From Quillaja saponaria (lineage: Eukaryota; Streptophyta; Magnoliopsida; Fabales; Quillajaceae), in the NCBI GenBank assembly GCA_029379385.1, contig CM055614.1, positions 2,604,001 through 2,668,000 on the forward strand: a DNA stretch of 64,000 bases, written 5' to 3'. The position numbers were made by a program, and so were the translations under genes. Shown here in pieces: positions 38,794 to 51,607 of the stretch (the stretch's first letter is position 1; each line of letters starts with the position of its first letter). Below the pieces are notes generated by a model. That model saw only the letters and a program-made list of their open reading frames with translations, searched no databases and had not been told where the DNA came from.

Positions 38794-41599
38794 TTAGCCA
38801 TTGTAACTTAGAAGCTCGCTATTTCAGCTCAACTAAAACTAACTAGTTCAAATTGCTATTCGGGTTAATGTTTTGTTAAATTAGAATCATTATTGACTGC
38901 GTAGTTGTAAAGAACATATCAACTAAACTTTGCGAAATGAGAGAGACTGATATAAAAGCAAGAACTCAAGCGAAAATTGATAAATTAAGACAAGACGACT
39001 CTGCAAAGTAAACAGCAGCACCAAATCCAAAAATTCCACGGCTTTCATTCAAATGCAGTGACTTACATGAACTTGAGGGCACACACCGATATGCACATTC
39101 AAGTCCACGTGGGCCACGGCATGAGCTAGACTGCTAAAGGGAATTAATGTGTGACACGAATGACAAAGGAATTCGGATGCTCGGACCATGCTGAGAAAAC
39201 AAGAGGCAAATCTGGACCAGAAATTAAAAAGAACCTACCTGTCTGTATTGCTTTTGATTCTTACGAGTAACCAGCACTTGTTGATTTCAATGCATAGTTT
39301 GATGAAATTATGGATGAAAGGAAGAACTTTGGCGGCGTGAAAACACATGATCTAGTATCTTGATGAATCAGAAATTCAGAATGCTCAACTAGAATCTGTA
39401 TCACCAAAGGTGGAACTGAAGAATTGATAAGTTACACTATATATATGTATATACTTAATTAAAAGTAACAGTACACCCAACAGAATATCATGATCTCAAC
39501 CATTATTTCACTTTAAAGATACAGGGTAGCTATGTACAATTTTGTAAAGTCTTTGACCAACAGAATATCAGGATCTCAACCATTATTTCACTCTGAAGAA
39601 ACAGGGTAACAATTCTTGTCCCATCAAGGAAACTTCATGTCCTTGCAGCAATGTACAATTTTGTAAAGTATTTGATCTATGAGCTGACTGGCAACTGTTG
39701 TAAGCATTATTGAATAAATTTACGATGTGCATCGATCTTTGTACTAGAAATTCATGTAAAGTGTACAGTTAGACAGGGAATATATGATATTATTAAGATA
39801 TCAGGACGATATTTTCTATAACTATTGGTCTACCCACATTCAATCACTCTCTAGGAAAATGGTGGAGAAATTATGCACCAATTATTATGGTTCTTTTGAA
39901 TATTAATCAATCCTCTCGTGTTCCTTTGCAGCATGATAATGTCATGTACGAAACAGACTACAAGAGATGATCCAAATCTGATGCATATCACTTCCATAGT
40001 TCCATTGATAAATTTATTTGACAGCATATCAATGTTCTGAATTTTCTATTGCCTTCTTTGGAATATTGATATTCGTGGCTGAAGCTTGGGACCAGCCTAA
40101 AACCGAGCAAACCAAATGCTTGCTGACAGCCTAACTACAAGTCTATAACTAGGGCAGGGACTCCTGCCCGGCTACCCTGTTTCAAGTTCTCAAGTTCTAA
40201 ATTTTCAAAGGCCAAATTAGTGATTTGCTAAACATAATTACTCATGTGAAGACAAGGCAGTGGGTGGATATTCGACAAAGCATTACGTGCATGAAGTCAA
40301 TTGTTGCAGGCGAATTAATGTTTGATTAAGACTTGTTAAATAGGCACCAAAATGAAAGTTTAGCAATAATTGTAGGTCAGATTTGATGGTATTCTGTTTT
40401 GTTTGCCATTTCTTTTGTATTATATACTTAAACTCCTTTATATCAATTGATTATAAATTGATTGAATATAAATGTGTTTAAATATCATCCTTGTGTGCTG
40501 ACACTTAATATTAAAAAAAAATTATCAAATCAATGTGAATCTTATAAGTGAATAAAATTATAAACAAACAATATGGTTGATTTTGAAAATTTTGATTCAT
40601 AAACTTTTAGATTGTATCTAAATATTGATGTACTCATTAAATTCTGATTTGGATCCAATGTGTTAAAATTTATAATTTTTTTTTTCTCGATTTCAAAATT
40701 GTTAAAGTATATTTTCTATTGTTTTAAGATATTTTTAAAGTGAAATTATAAATTTTATATGTTGAGAAATCTCATTTTTTTCTGTAAATTTTATTGGGAA
40801 TATTTATACCAAGTCTTATGATTTTCAATTCTCAAATATTAAGATTTGAGTTATGTATTACAAATTTACAATACAATACATAAACTTTTTTTTTTTTTCT
40901 TGTTAAGACAAACATTTCTTTTATTCCTTTCCCTATTTCCCAACACTTGACAATTTAGATTATGTCAATGCAGGTTGTCGAGGTCTGATTCGTTGGATAC
41001 TCAATAGCCCAGAAGAGGTTACAGTTACAGAGCCTGTTCCCATAAGTAATACAAATAATCAAAGGGAAATAACAGTAACACGTGCAAAATCTTTTTAATC
41101 TATTTTTTTTTTTCCTTAGTATCTTGTGCATGATTCACTCAAGATAATAAATAAAATTGACATGTGACATGTCATGACAATAATTCAATTTTCACTTCTT
41201 ACCCATGTTACTGTTTTTTTTCACTCTTATCAATGAACTGCATAATTCAAAAATAAATTATAATTTTTGAAACTTGCTGATCCAATAAAATTTTAGAGTG
41301 GAAACCTTTTAGACATTGATTTGCCTTTGGGTTTTGGACATTGCTGATCTAATAATATTTAGAGTGGAAACCTTGCTCTTATGAAGTTGCAAGTTGACTA
41401 GCGAGAGTAAATACCATTTAAAGTGGAAACCTTGCTCTTAAGTGTAACACAATATTTAACTGTCATAAATATATATATATCAAGCCAATGTGTTGAAAGA
41501 GTGGAAGCTAGTAATGCTTTGTTGCATCCTCTGTCATATACAGTGTTTGCAGGGTTGTTGTTCACTTCTTTCAGTGCAGAGAAGCTAGCAATTGGACTC
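38794..41599. other. Intergenic region before the bHLH array
   Basis: No gene recognised. It contains a local duplication at 39478-39672 (AACAGAATATCA.GATCTCAACCATTATTTCACT twice) and short repeats of GAGTGGAAACCTTGCTCTTA just upstream of the first bHLH gene (41290-41440). Confidence 0.55.
39478..39672 (+). repeat. Imperfect local duplication
   Basis: CAACAGAATATCA followed by GATCTCAACCATTATTTCACT occurs at 39478 and 39558. ATGTACAATTTTGTAAAGT follows each; in the second copy it is delayed by about 40 inserted bases. Confidence 0.8.
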
Positions 41600-43189
41600 A
41601 TGGAGATTCCATCACCTATTCCATGGCCATCTGAACTGGTGAGGCCCTTGTCCAGATACTCAATGGGAACTAAAATTCCTATTTACTAAACTAGAGCTCT
41701 AAAGTTTGATTGACTTTTTTTACATGTTGTTCATTTTAATTACAGGAAATGGCAGATTCCTTCCTCTTGGATCAAATCAATATGTATGTCATTGATGAAG
41801 CTGCTATCACTGAACACATACCAGCTGCTATCACTGAACACATACCAGCTGCTGCAGTTTCTCCTGAGGATTGTCAACAATATTCCAGCTACTCTAATGG
41901 CAATACCTATTGTCATCAATCTCTTCTTCCTGTAACCGATTCCACAAACTGCACACTAAGTAACTCATCTGAAACGGATGTGATTGAGAGAACCACTGAA
42001 CCACACATGCCCCATCCTTACTGGGGTACAAATCTACAACAAATTTCAGATTATGAAAATTCTCCTGCAATTCTCTCTTTTGACAATGCCAATACTAACC
42101 CACAACAATCACTTGGAAATTCATTTGACACCAAGAATAATCAAGAGGGTAATGTCTTAACGTCTCAAGATTCATCATACGTGACCCAAAATCACGAAGA
42201 TGTAGCGGCCAAGCAATCAATCCATCAGCGAGATAACATTATGGCAGAGAGAAAGCGAAGAGCGAAGCTCAGCCAGCTTTTCATAGCTCTATCTGCAATT
42301 ATTCCGGGACTCAAGAAGGTAGCTTAATATATAATCGAGTCATTTAAATTCGTTTTAAGCTACTTAATTTATTAGGTTCAACGGCCAAATGGCATATTGA
42401 AAATTTTAATTCTTTTTGTTTTCATAGTTGGATAAATCCTCTGTTCTTGAAGAAACAATAAAGTATATAAAAGAGCTTCAAGAAGAGGTAAAGAAACTTG
42501 AGGAACAGAATGCAAAAAGCACTAAAGATACAGTGTTTGTCAAGAAGTCCCAGGTGTTTTTTCCAGATGAAAATTCCTCCTCGGACGAGGGTTCAGTCGA
42601 ACATGGCTCTGAATTGCAACTCCCAGAAATTGAAGTTAGAGTATCTGAGAAGAGCGTCCTTCTAAGAATCCACTGCCAGAGACAGAGCAAAATTATGGAG
42701 AAAACCCTTGTTGAGATTGAAAACTTTAACTTGACGATCATCAGCACACGTACTCTGCCTTACTGGAATGGTGGTCTTCAGATAACCATTGTTGCAGAGG
42801 TACGTGCTCAATATTTTTATCTTAAAAGAAATCACCTTTATGTTCTGGCACCTTTGCCATGAAAAGAGAAACGGAGAGGAAATGATTCAAATAAAGAATG
42901 AGGAAGAAAAAAATAAAATTATTTTGGCCAACCAGAAATGAGAATGGGGAAATAGGTTACATATTCATTTTCATGTGTGTGCCTGGTAGGCACGTAACCA
43001 TTGAAAAGTAGTCCTTAGAGAATACAGCTGCTTTTCTTAACATTCATAGTTGAGTGTTACAAATTGATCTTAATTGATTATAATTAGTGGTCTTGTTATT
43101 TGCAGATGGATGATGGGTTTTGCATTTCTGCAGGGCAGCTTGTCAAAAAACTACTTCCAACTTTTGCATCTATAGCTGTGTCAATTTAA
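41600..43189 (+). CDS. bHLH transcription factor, subgroup IVa-like (array copy A), with degenerate basic region
   Basis: 355 residues from four exons: 41600-41638, 41746-42318, 42428-42799, 43106-43189, all introns in phase 0. It opens with MEIPSPIPWPSEL|EMADS, like its two downstream relatives. The basic region and first helix end exon 2: RDNIMAERKRRAKLSQLF. Compared with copies B and C, the E-box-contacting His is Asn177, and Glu and Arg further on are replaced by Ala186 and Leu191; Glu181 and Arg185 remain. Helix 2 (SSVLEETIKYIKELQEEV) opens exon 3, and an ACT-like dimerisation domain (LPEIEVRV...VLLRIHC) follows. The last exon is aberrant (FCISAGQLVKKLL). A perfect 24-base duplication encodes AITEHIPA twice near residues 33-48. 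Relatives bHLH18/19/20/25 act in jasmonate and iron-deficiency responses and specialised metabolism. The DNA-binding role of this copy is doubtful. Confidence 0.88.
41803..41850 (+). repeat. Perfect 24-bp in-frame tandem duplication within bHLH copy A
   Basis: GCTATCACTGAACACATACC plus AGCT, twice in succession, adding eight residues (AITEHIPA). Not present in copies B or C. Confidence 0.97.
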
Positions 43190-45937
43190 ATGCAGATTGT
43201 TGCTACTTGGTGTTTGTACAGTAGAACTTACTGTAAAACAAAATTGAAATAAGTTTTCCTCTCCCTGGAAGTGAAAACTACAGACAGAAAAATTTGGCCC
43301 TTTATTATCAAAAATAAAATAAAATTGGCCCTTCGTAGGAATGATTCGTAGATTACGAACTGTTACCGTGCCAGAAAATGACAATTACAATGTTTCATTC
43401 ATGAAAATTAACTTGATAGTAGGTACACTTGATTTTAATATGTGTATGGCAATAATTTCTATTCATCTCATGCGTAACAAAAGACTCGCGAAAAAAAAAA
43501 AAAAAATACTCACTTTGCCCGTAGATAATGTACTTCTAATTATGGTTAGATAAATAAATAAATAAAAACTCACCTACCACTACGATAGCATCATCACAAG
43601 TTAAATATGTGACAGTATGATTATTTGCATATCATGTTCCATTCTTGTTGGTAATTACTGTCAATGAAATGTGATATCTTTATTACTTTTATTGATAAGT
43701 ACGTGAAAAGTGCAAAATATAAAAAATTTATAATTTATTATTCACAATTTATCTCTATTAATGTACATAAATTAATTAATCGATATTCATGTAAGCAAGT
43801 CCACATCCAAAAACTATTTACCCAAAACATATGATTGAAAACGACATTGAATTCTCTTTTCTCCTAATAATGCAAATCTCTTTGCTCTCAATAATGCAGG
43901 TCTAGATTTGAATTACAGATACAGATACAGATACAAAGTTTTAATGTATTGTGAATAATGGGGCCTTCTTAGTGCTCGCCAACAAAGAAGCTCTAAACCC
44001 ATAATACTTATCCCCAGTTAAGCTTTGTTTTTTTTTATTTATTTGCCAAAATTATCATAAGAACAAAACATTAAAAGGCTATTCCCTTAGCCCAACCATA
44101 GGATCAATATTCTCACAAACTTATATGAGAGATAGGTCTTTCTTGGTTACTAGATGAGTCACCCAAAGATAATTTATTAAAAATAAAATTACAGCATAAA
44201 GATTAATCTACTTGATTAGATCTAGCTATATAATATAAATTTTAACTTTATTTTTACTGGTAAAATATAGATTTGATCTATACTCTTAAAAATGTTATAA
44301 AATTTATCAAATTCAAGAACTCAGCAATTATATAGACATTTTTCAACACGTGATGCACCGATAGGAAGATGAACAGAGTTCTGACTATTGATTGTTGTAT
44401 CTTGTGCTGATTTGATTTTAAAGACTGAAATCCAAAAATCTTGGAGAATCAAGCAGCGTTTTTTTATTTTTTTTTTTAAAGAAAACCGGACCAATTAAAA
44501 ATTGGTCATTTGTTTTACTTATTCTATACAAATAATATTTTTGGTAGTATCCGTTAAAAAAACCTACATGAAGTGGACAAAAAATAATCCCAAAAAAAAT
44601 AAAATATTATTTATTAACGGTGGTACTCGTACCTATTAAATATTCCTTTTTGTTGCTATTGATGGTTGGACCATAAACTTCAACGGCACGTATGTATGAC
44701 ACCTAAAACACATATTTCACATTTACTAAATTATATAATTTTATATTATTAAAAAGACAAAAACGTAAAAAATTAATTGGACAGCTGTAAAGTTTAAAAT
44801 AGATGTATTTATCATTAATTGACACTAAAATTAAATATAATATATAAATTATGGTGACCTCATCGTCAAGTCTCAAACCAATAACACAAGCTAGTAAAAC
44901 GGGAATTAAGAGAAGAAGTAAAAATTAAAAATCAATTTTCACATTTTTGTGGGTTTAAAATTCACATTTTTACACACAAGTAAAAATTAATTTTATTTAA
45001 ATCCATTGCTTCAAATTTTCTTTCAATTAGTATATCTTCTTGCATAAAAAATTTGTTCATTACATGTAAAACAAATTACTTGGATCTCATTATTAAAATA
45101 TAAAAAGAAATGGTCTCATGTCAGCTCAAAATAAACAATTTTTTATGGTTATAATATAAATAGAAAAAAGACAAACTACATTTATATCATGACGAAATTA
45201 AAAATTTCTTAGAGAGTGGTACCATAGACTTCATAGATAGAGAATTTAATGACACGTTTTGAGATTGAGGATATGAATTGTTTTCAAAGTGGTTAACCTA
45301 TTAAATATCTATGATCTGTTTTTGCAAAATAGACTGTCAAAATATTGTAATTAACATATCACTATATTTTAAAATATTTAATATTTCATTTTTATAAACA
45401 TCTTATTAAAATATTCCAAGTGCCACCATTCCAACCACCCAACAGTTATGTGAGATTTGCATAGATATGAATTGTGTACGACCGACGTCATTAATTACAT
45501 TATGGACATAAAATCATAATCTGCAATTTGACACGTGGAATAAATTATATATTAAAATTAAGATCAACCATGTTTTATTTTACAAATTATTACTTATTTT
45601 ATAATTATTTTATTAAATTGTAATTATAAATAAGTCTCACTCACTTAAATTAGTTATTAAATATAATAAATTAACTTTTAAAAAATAAAGTATTCTTATT
45701 ATAAAGTTTTTTATGTCTTTTACTTTTTTAGTACATTCTTTAATAATTATAATACATTAATAAGAAAATAAAAATTTTCATTCAAAATATTATCATTAAA
45801 ATACAAATTAAAACAACTTGTATAATTTTTATAAATAAAAAAATAATATTTATAAATTTATTAACAATTTAAATATTATGACAAAGAAATAAAAATTATG
45901 AAAGATTCAAATATTATTTATATAGATTTTTCTAACA

Positions 45938-46080
45938 GGTATTTATAGGGGTGATAAATATAGAAATTTTGTATAATTAATTATATTGGTTGACAATTAC
46001 GTAATAAATAATTTTCTATTTTTGAAATGTTTCAAATTTTAAAATCTATATTTATTACACCTCATCAAGTATTTTTTGGA
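45938..46080. mobile_element. AT-rich MITE-like element, copy 2
   Basis: The left end GGTATTTATAGGGGTGATAAATATAGA pairs with the reverse complement of the right end, TACTTGATGAGGTGTAATAAATATAGA. Length is about 143 bases and there is no coding capacity. It is the copy whose terminal inverted repeats are easiest to see. Confidence 0.6.
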
Positions 46081-46431
46081 CACTAGTTAAAAAATCCTAT
46101 TTATATAAGTTAAAATTGAATCAATATAAAGTTTAGTTTCAGAAAAAAAAAATGAAAAGAAAAATCTATAAAAAGGAAAAGACATAAAAAAAATTATAAA
46201 GAAAGTAATTAAGTCTTTTATAAGATAATTTATTTAATTTAATGTCTAATTTAGATGAATGAAGATTATTTATAATTATTATTCAAATAAAAAGACTATA
46301 TGTCCAATTTAAATGCTGACAAAAACGAGTTTGTAAAAACACATCCTTCAACAATTCATCAAATTAGGAAACGAGTGATCTAGTATTAATATTTATAAAA
46401 TATCTAACAATTTTCTAACGAGCATTTATAA

Positions 46432-46563
46432 GGTATTTGTTAAGGCGCAATTAATATAGTATTTAGAATTTGAAACATTTTATAAATAATAAATTATTTA
46501 TTACACAATAATAAAATCATGATTAATTCAATATTTATATTTGTTATTTTCATAAATATTTTA
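46432..46563. mobile_element. AT-rich MITE-like element, copy 3
   Basis: Shares GGTATTTGTTAAG at the left end, GAATTTGAAACATTTTATAA, the core AATAAATTATTTATTA and AAATCATGATTAAT with the other copies. It ends in the inverted-repeat-like TTATTTTCATAAATATTTTA. Confidence 0.5.
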
Positions 46564-47470
46564 TAGTCACACTTCAAAAAAATTCAAATATATAATATAA
46601 ATAGCGGTTGAAAGGTGGCACTCAACCCAACGAAGTAGATTTGGTCCCAAATGAGAAATAAAACTAATTAAATAACACAATCAGTAATAAATGAAAATCT
46701 AATTTAATCGCTAATAAATTAATTAGCATCGGCAACGTGCATCTTACATTAATTTAATTTTGGGTTGTGGTCCTGTATTAGGCTTTCATTATTGGTGTTA
46801 ATTATTATTAATCACTAAGAAATTAATTTAGAGATGGACGGTAGTACAGCATGACAATGAAAGGTTACTTTGGTTCCCGTGGCAGAGTGGTCCACTGGTC
46901 TGGTCCTTGTGAGATTACCATTTAAATGAATTGATGTATATGGACAGATTATATTATTTTAATCTTAAATAATTTATTTTATACTATACTACTCCAAATC
47001 TAAATAAAAATAAAAATTTAATATCTATTTTTTTATTAATTTGTTGACCGTACAAGTAATAAAAATACACGGTTCCAATTGCACATGTGAGTACCTACAA
47101 CAAAGACAAATCAAGCTCCCATCATTTCGTATTAAAAACAAAAATCATAAATGATAGAGGATAGAGTATTATTTAGTTGTTGGGTGTACCAATACAATAA
47201 TTTATATATTTAATTAGCATTGTTTGATAAAAACTAAAAATAATATTTCAATTATTATTATATAATATTTTTGATTTACTCTTTGACATTTGCGTACTTG
47301 CTGCTTGCCATATTTGATAGTTGGACCACAATCTTAAACAGCACCTGTGTCTGCATGACATCTAATTAATTTAATAAATGAATGATCGCAATCATAATAA
47401 TAAATTATTGAGTCTGGTGTAGAAACATTCATGATACTATTAGAATCACAGAATTTTTTTAATTAGTGTT

Positions 47471-47636
47471 AAAAAATATTTAATAAAGTATAATAAATCT
47501 AATTTTTAAAATTTAAAATATTTTAATAATAATAAATTATTTATTATATAATATTAAATTTTTAGCCAATAACTTAATAAATAATATAAAATTTTTATAT
47601 TTATCATCTTAACAACTATCTAAAAAATATTTATTA
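47471..47636. mobile_element. AT-rich MITE-like element, copy 4
   Basis: The left end AAAAATATTTAATAAAGTAT and AAATTTAAAATATTTTAATA align to copy 5, and the centre carries AATAAATTATTTATTA. The right end ATATTTATCATCTTAACAAC is inverted relative to the left. Confidence 0.5.
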
Positions 47637-48345
47637 AAAAATAATAATAAATAATAACAAATGATGTTATATAATCAAAAATACAATAGTAAACTGGTGA
47701 AATAATTAAAATTTTTAATTTAACAACCAAGTTTGTAAGATCAACTTATGTATTGACTAATTAAATTTATAGTCGAATACACGTAAGTTGAGATTGGATA
47801 ACTTAACTAATATTGGGCCAGTTTGGTTATGCGTCCAACATGCCCAGCAGCTGTGTGGCACGGCCGGGGACATCTATGTGCTGAACACAGTGTAATTAAC
47901 TTGTTAATAATATATACACATAATAATTTCTCTTATCATCATGATCTCATGTCATAATAATTTTTAAGTAATTCAAACAAATAACATTTTTTAACAAAAT
48001 AATCTAAAATCTTTCTAATCATAATCTTGGAATATAATTTCTATCTCGTCATAATACCACATGCAGACCCTGCTACCTTTTCAAATGCATTATCATTAAG
48101 CATCCTTAGCCATCATCGCATTTTTTTGTGCACCTAGGACACCACCATCAGGTATAGTATAAAATTCACGTGATTTAGGCTTTTTGCAGGTCAATAAAAG
48201 ATATCAAAAAAAAAAGTGAACCCTTTCTATCCCATTAATAATTATAAAAAAAAGTTTAATAATGAAATTAGAGGAAACGTAGCTAAGTAATCTTTGATAT
48301 TATATTGAACCATTTAATTATCTTACTTATTTTAATTTGCAGGCA

Positions 48346-48440
48346 GACAATGAAATCAACCGATATGACAGTGAACGAGTTGGTGGAATACCTAAAAATT
48401 TACATTCCCTCTTGGGCCAAATTTGCCAGGTTTTTTTGTT
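48346..48440 (+). pseudogene. Possible remnant of a bHLH last exon
   Basis: After a good splice acceptor (AATTTGCAG) one frame reads MKSTDMTVNELVEYLK. The last exons of copies B and C read MDDGYSLTVKELANNL and MDEKYSMTTKDLVRNL. The agreement is short (about 15 residues), and no neighbouring bHLH or ACT exon was found, so this is tentative. It could mark a deleted fourth member of the array. Confidence 0.35.
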
Positions 48441-49329
48441 AATCATTAAAAGTGAATGGTCCATAATATCACACGAGTAGGGTCCATAAGGACAACTTGT
48501 GAATAAGATCTATTTGTCATTTTATGTTTGTTATTTTTTAAGTTAATCATTGAATTCGAGGGACAAAATATAATTTCTAAAAGTTAAAAATTTCAAAACA
48601 ATGATTAAATATAATTTAAATGTTTTTTGGACGCTCCATAAATTAATAAAAAAAAAAAGATTTTACAATCAATCACATTTTTAATAATTGAGTGGAAGAA
48701 AATTCCACAATCAAGGGAATCTCAGTGCAACTTATCTTGATCTTTCACTCGCCATGAAAAGATCCAAGAAGGCTACCTTCTGAGAAACTCTCAAATATGT
48801 TTCAATAATAATCATTCAACTAAATTAAAGGAGGAAAATGACAAAAACTTAAATAAAGTAATTAAAAGTTAGGTCTAGTGTCACAACCTCGTACATTTAT
48901 AGAGGGTAAGTTTAGTATGACCGACATGTAGAGATTATGGTCAAAATAATTTGAATTACTTTATTTCACAAGTATTATTTGTTTGAATAACTCAAAAATT
49001 ATAGTAAGAGAAAATGATTTTATGTAAAAATTATCAAAATTGTATCTATGTCATATATTAAAAATAAACAAATTATTTAGTTTTATATTAATCAATTTTA
49101 ATTGTTATTTAATAATTAGTTTATTTATTATTTTTAATTTAATTTAATTTAAAGTAAGTTTTAATTATATTTTTTAATTTATATCAAAGTAATTATTAAT
49201 TCACAAACAAATTTAATTAAAAAACTAAAATTCAATTACAATAAACACAAAAGCAAATATAAATACTAAATAAAATAAAAAAAATAAGTAAAATAGGGGG
49301 CAGATTTAAAAAAATAATAAGAAAATAAC

Positions 49330-49580
49330 AATTGACTGTTGCTGGCCCAACGGTAAAATTATTTGAAAATGGGGGAGAGGTACGGTTGGTATAAAGGAGA
49401 ATGGCAAAATGGGGAGAAAATTTCATCATCTGCATTGCGACAAAGAAGCTGGGCTGAGGTAGCTTCTTGATCACTGGCACCGCCGGGTGCAACGAGCCCA
49501 AGCGAGCCGCATCCCGTCCTCGACGACACAAAGCTTTTCTGCCAATCCGCTGCTGAAGCTGAGGTACCAAATAAGGCCAT
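49330..49580 (-). other. Unidentified GC-richer island with overlapping minus-strand reading frames
   Basis: Stands out from the AT-rich surroundings. On the minus strand an ATG at 49567 opens a 108-residue frame ending at 49241-49243, and an ATG at 49574 opens a 71-residue frame beginning MALFGTSASAADWQKS. On the plus strand there is a TATAAA at about 49391. I do not recognise either protein. It may be a captured gene fragment or a transposon piece. Confidence 0.3.
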
Positions 49581-51432
49581 AGATAGAACTTACATTGATT
49601 TTTATCTTAATCACAGATTTAGAGTGGAAGCCTTCCAATTCAACGATTATAAAGAATCACAATGTGGTGGAGAAACAACTCACAATTACGCAGAAAATAA
49701 CTATGCATAAGTAGATGGTGTTCGTCTAATTAACCAATTTAACTTGAAATTCATCGGCTATAGCAACCTCTTGTACTCTTAACCATACAAATGGATAAAT
49801 TCAGTTATATTTATTTGTACTAATTTTTCTTATCTTATATTACAAAATTTTATAAATCAATTGCACTTTACTCTCATAAATTATTACACATTTTATAATA
49901 ATATCATCTATTATTTGAGTTATAATACACAAATAATCTATAATCATCCAAATTACTTGTTAAATTTAACTAATTAACATAAAAAATATTAAATTTTCAT
50001 TGTTATAATTTTTCTAATCTACGTTTCTTTTATCTCTATTTTCTTCTTTTATTTTTCTAAATAATTGAAGTATTTATACTTAATTCAATTTAGCATATAT
50101 GGATTGAAATATGTGTACAATTTGATAAAAGGAAAACATAAATGAGAAGATATTAAAATTTTATAATAAAAATAGTTTAGTATATTTTGAATAAATTAAT
50201 GAAGAATATAAATAATTAGAAAAAAAATTTATTAATTATAACCCAGTCTATATGCAATTGGTTGATGAAAACTATTATAAAATAAGCGATCATAGAATAA
50301 TATAGAATCCACCAAAATATCGATAACATTAATTGATTACAAGACACGTTTCCCTAAAAGTTAAAAATTAACAAAATTGTTTGCAAGTGGCATCAGTCGC
50401 GCATCCCAGTAAGATGGTGTTTTTATTTTTTTTAATCTTTCTCTACTGGCCCTGAGTTAATAACAAATGCAGGACTCTAGATTATAATAAAACCTAGTAA
50501 TGAATTAAATAATTAAACTTATTAGGGCTGCACCATCTCTCTTATTATTATTTATCAAATGTCAGAACCAATCATGGTCCCCTCAATCATAGAAATAAAT
50601 TACGTACAGGTAATTTGGCCATTGATGCATATTTAATTTTTTTATTTTTTTTAATCTGAAATAATTTGGTGGATCAAAATGAGTGGCTCTAACAATTCAT
50701 TAATTTCACACATTATCAACTTGTATTTAAGCGTCCTCATTATTCTTGATTTAGATTTTTCACGTCCATATGTGATACTACAAAAATTTCACACTTGCCT
50801 ACTGTCATCTAATTTGGATTTTCCCCCTTTTTCTTTTTAAATTTTAGATCATAAACATATTGAAAATGACTATTACCATAAAATCAATTATAATGATGTG
50901 TCACAAGTTATATCAATCACTCTTTTTGATTTTACACATCATTAATAATACATGTTCATACACATAACATTGTTAAAATATGTTTGGATTAGCTAAGGTG
51001 AGTATTATTTTAGAGTATGTTTGAGTTATTTAACGTGATCATGATCTGAAAAATAAAATTATATATAAAATATAAATAATATTTGTTAATTGAAATATAT
51101 TTTATTAGTTTAAATTAACATTTTTAAAAGGTTAAAAAAAATCCATTATTAATGACATAAAAAATAAGAAAAAAGAGGGTGAATTCGCTTTCCGAGACTC
51201 TAGAATTATCTCTTGGACCGCTTTTGAGCAAAAAATGCAGGGCCATACGGGCTCTTAATCAGACACCTCCGCCACCCAAAATACACACACAAAAAATGTG
51301 TGATACCCAATTAAAGAATTCAAGTGGCCTGCGTTCATCCAGAGAAATGGGTAGATCCAGCTTTGTACTATTGTATATAAATATACCCATACGCCACTAG
51401 CTACACCAATACCAACTTACATATATATATAC

Positions 51433-51440
51433 TATAAAAA
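51433..51440 (+). promoter_or_regulatory. Candidate TATA box of bHLH copy B
   Basis: TATAAAAA about 170 bases upstream of the ATG at 51608. Another TATATAAATA lies at 51374-51383, so the choice between them is open. Confidence 0.4.
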
Positions 51441-51607
51441 GTGAAGGTTTGGTAGTGAAAAGCGTGACAACTCTCCAGTCATTTAATTGGTATTGTTCCC
51501 CTTTTTGGTTGCCGTTCCTTGTTATTGTAATATGAAAATGGCAATGCATTTTGGAAATCTTTTGATTATATTTTTAATTTCTTGCTTCAGATTCAACTTC
51601 TTCTCTA

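Larger units (their letters stand above)
43190..51607. other. 8.4-kb spacer between bHLH copies A and B
   Basis: Strongly AT-rich. It contains three copies of the AT-rich MITE-like family (45.9, 46.4, 47.5 kb), a possible bHLH last-exon remnant at 48.35 kb, and a GC-rich 250-base island at 49.33-49.58 kb with two overlapping minus-strand frames that I cannot identify. No complete gene is recognised. Confidence 0.55.

Noticed and set aside
41423..41599. Upstream in-frame extension of bHLH copy A
   Set aside because: It contains no ATG in frame; the start at 41600 matches the first exons of the other two copies.
46870..46915. tRNA-like A-box (TGGCAGAGTGGTC)
   Set aside because: The expected B-box and an acceptor stem are missing, so no tRNA can be drawn.
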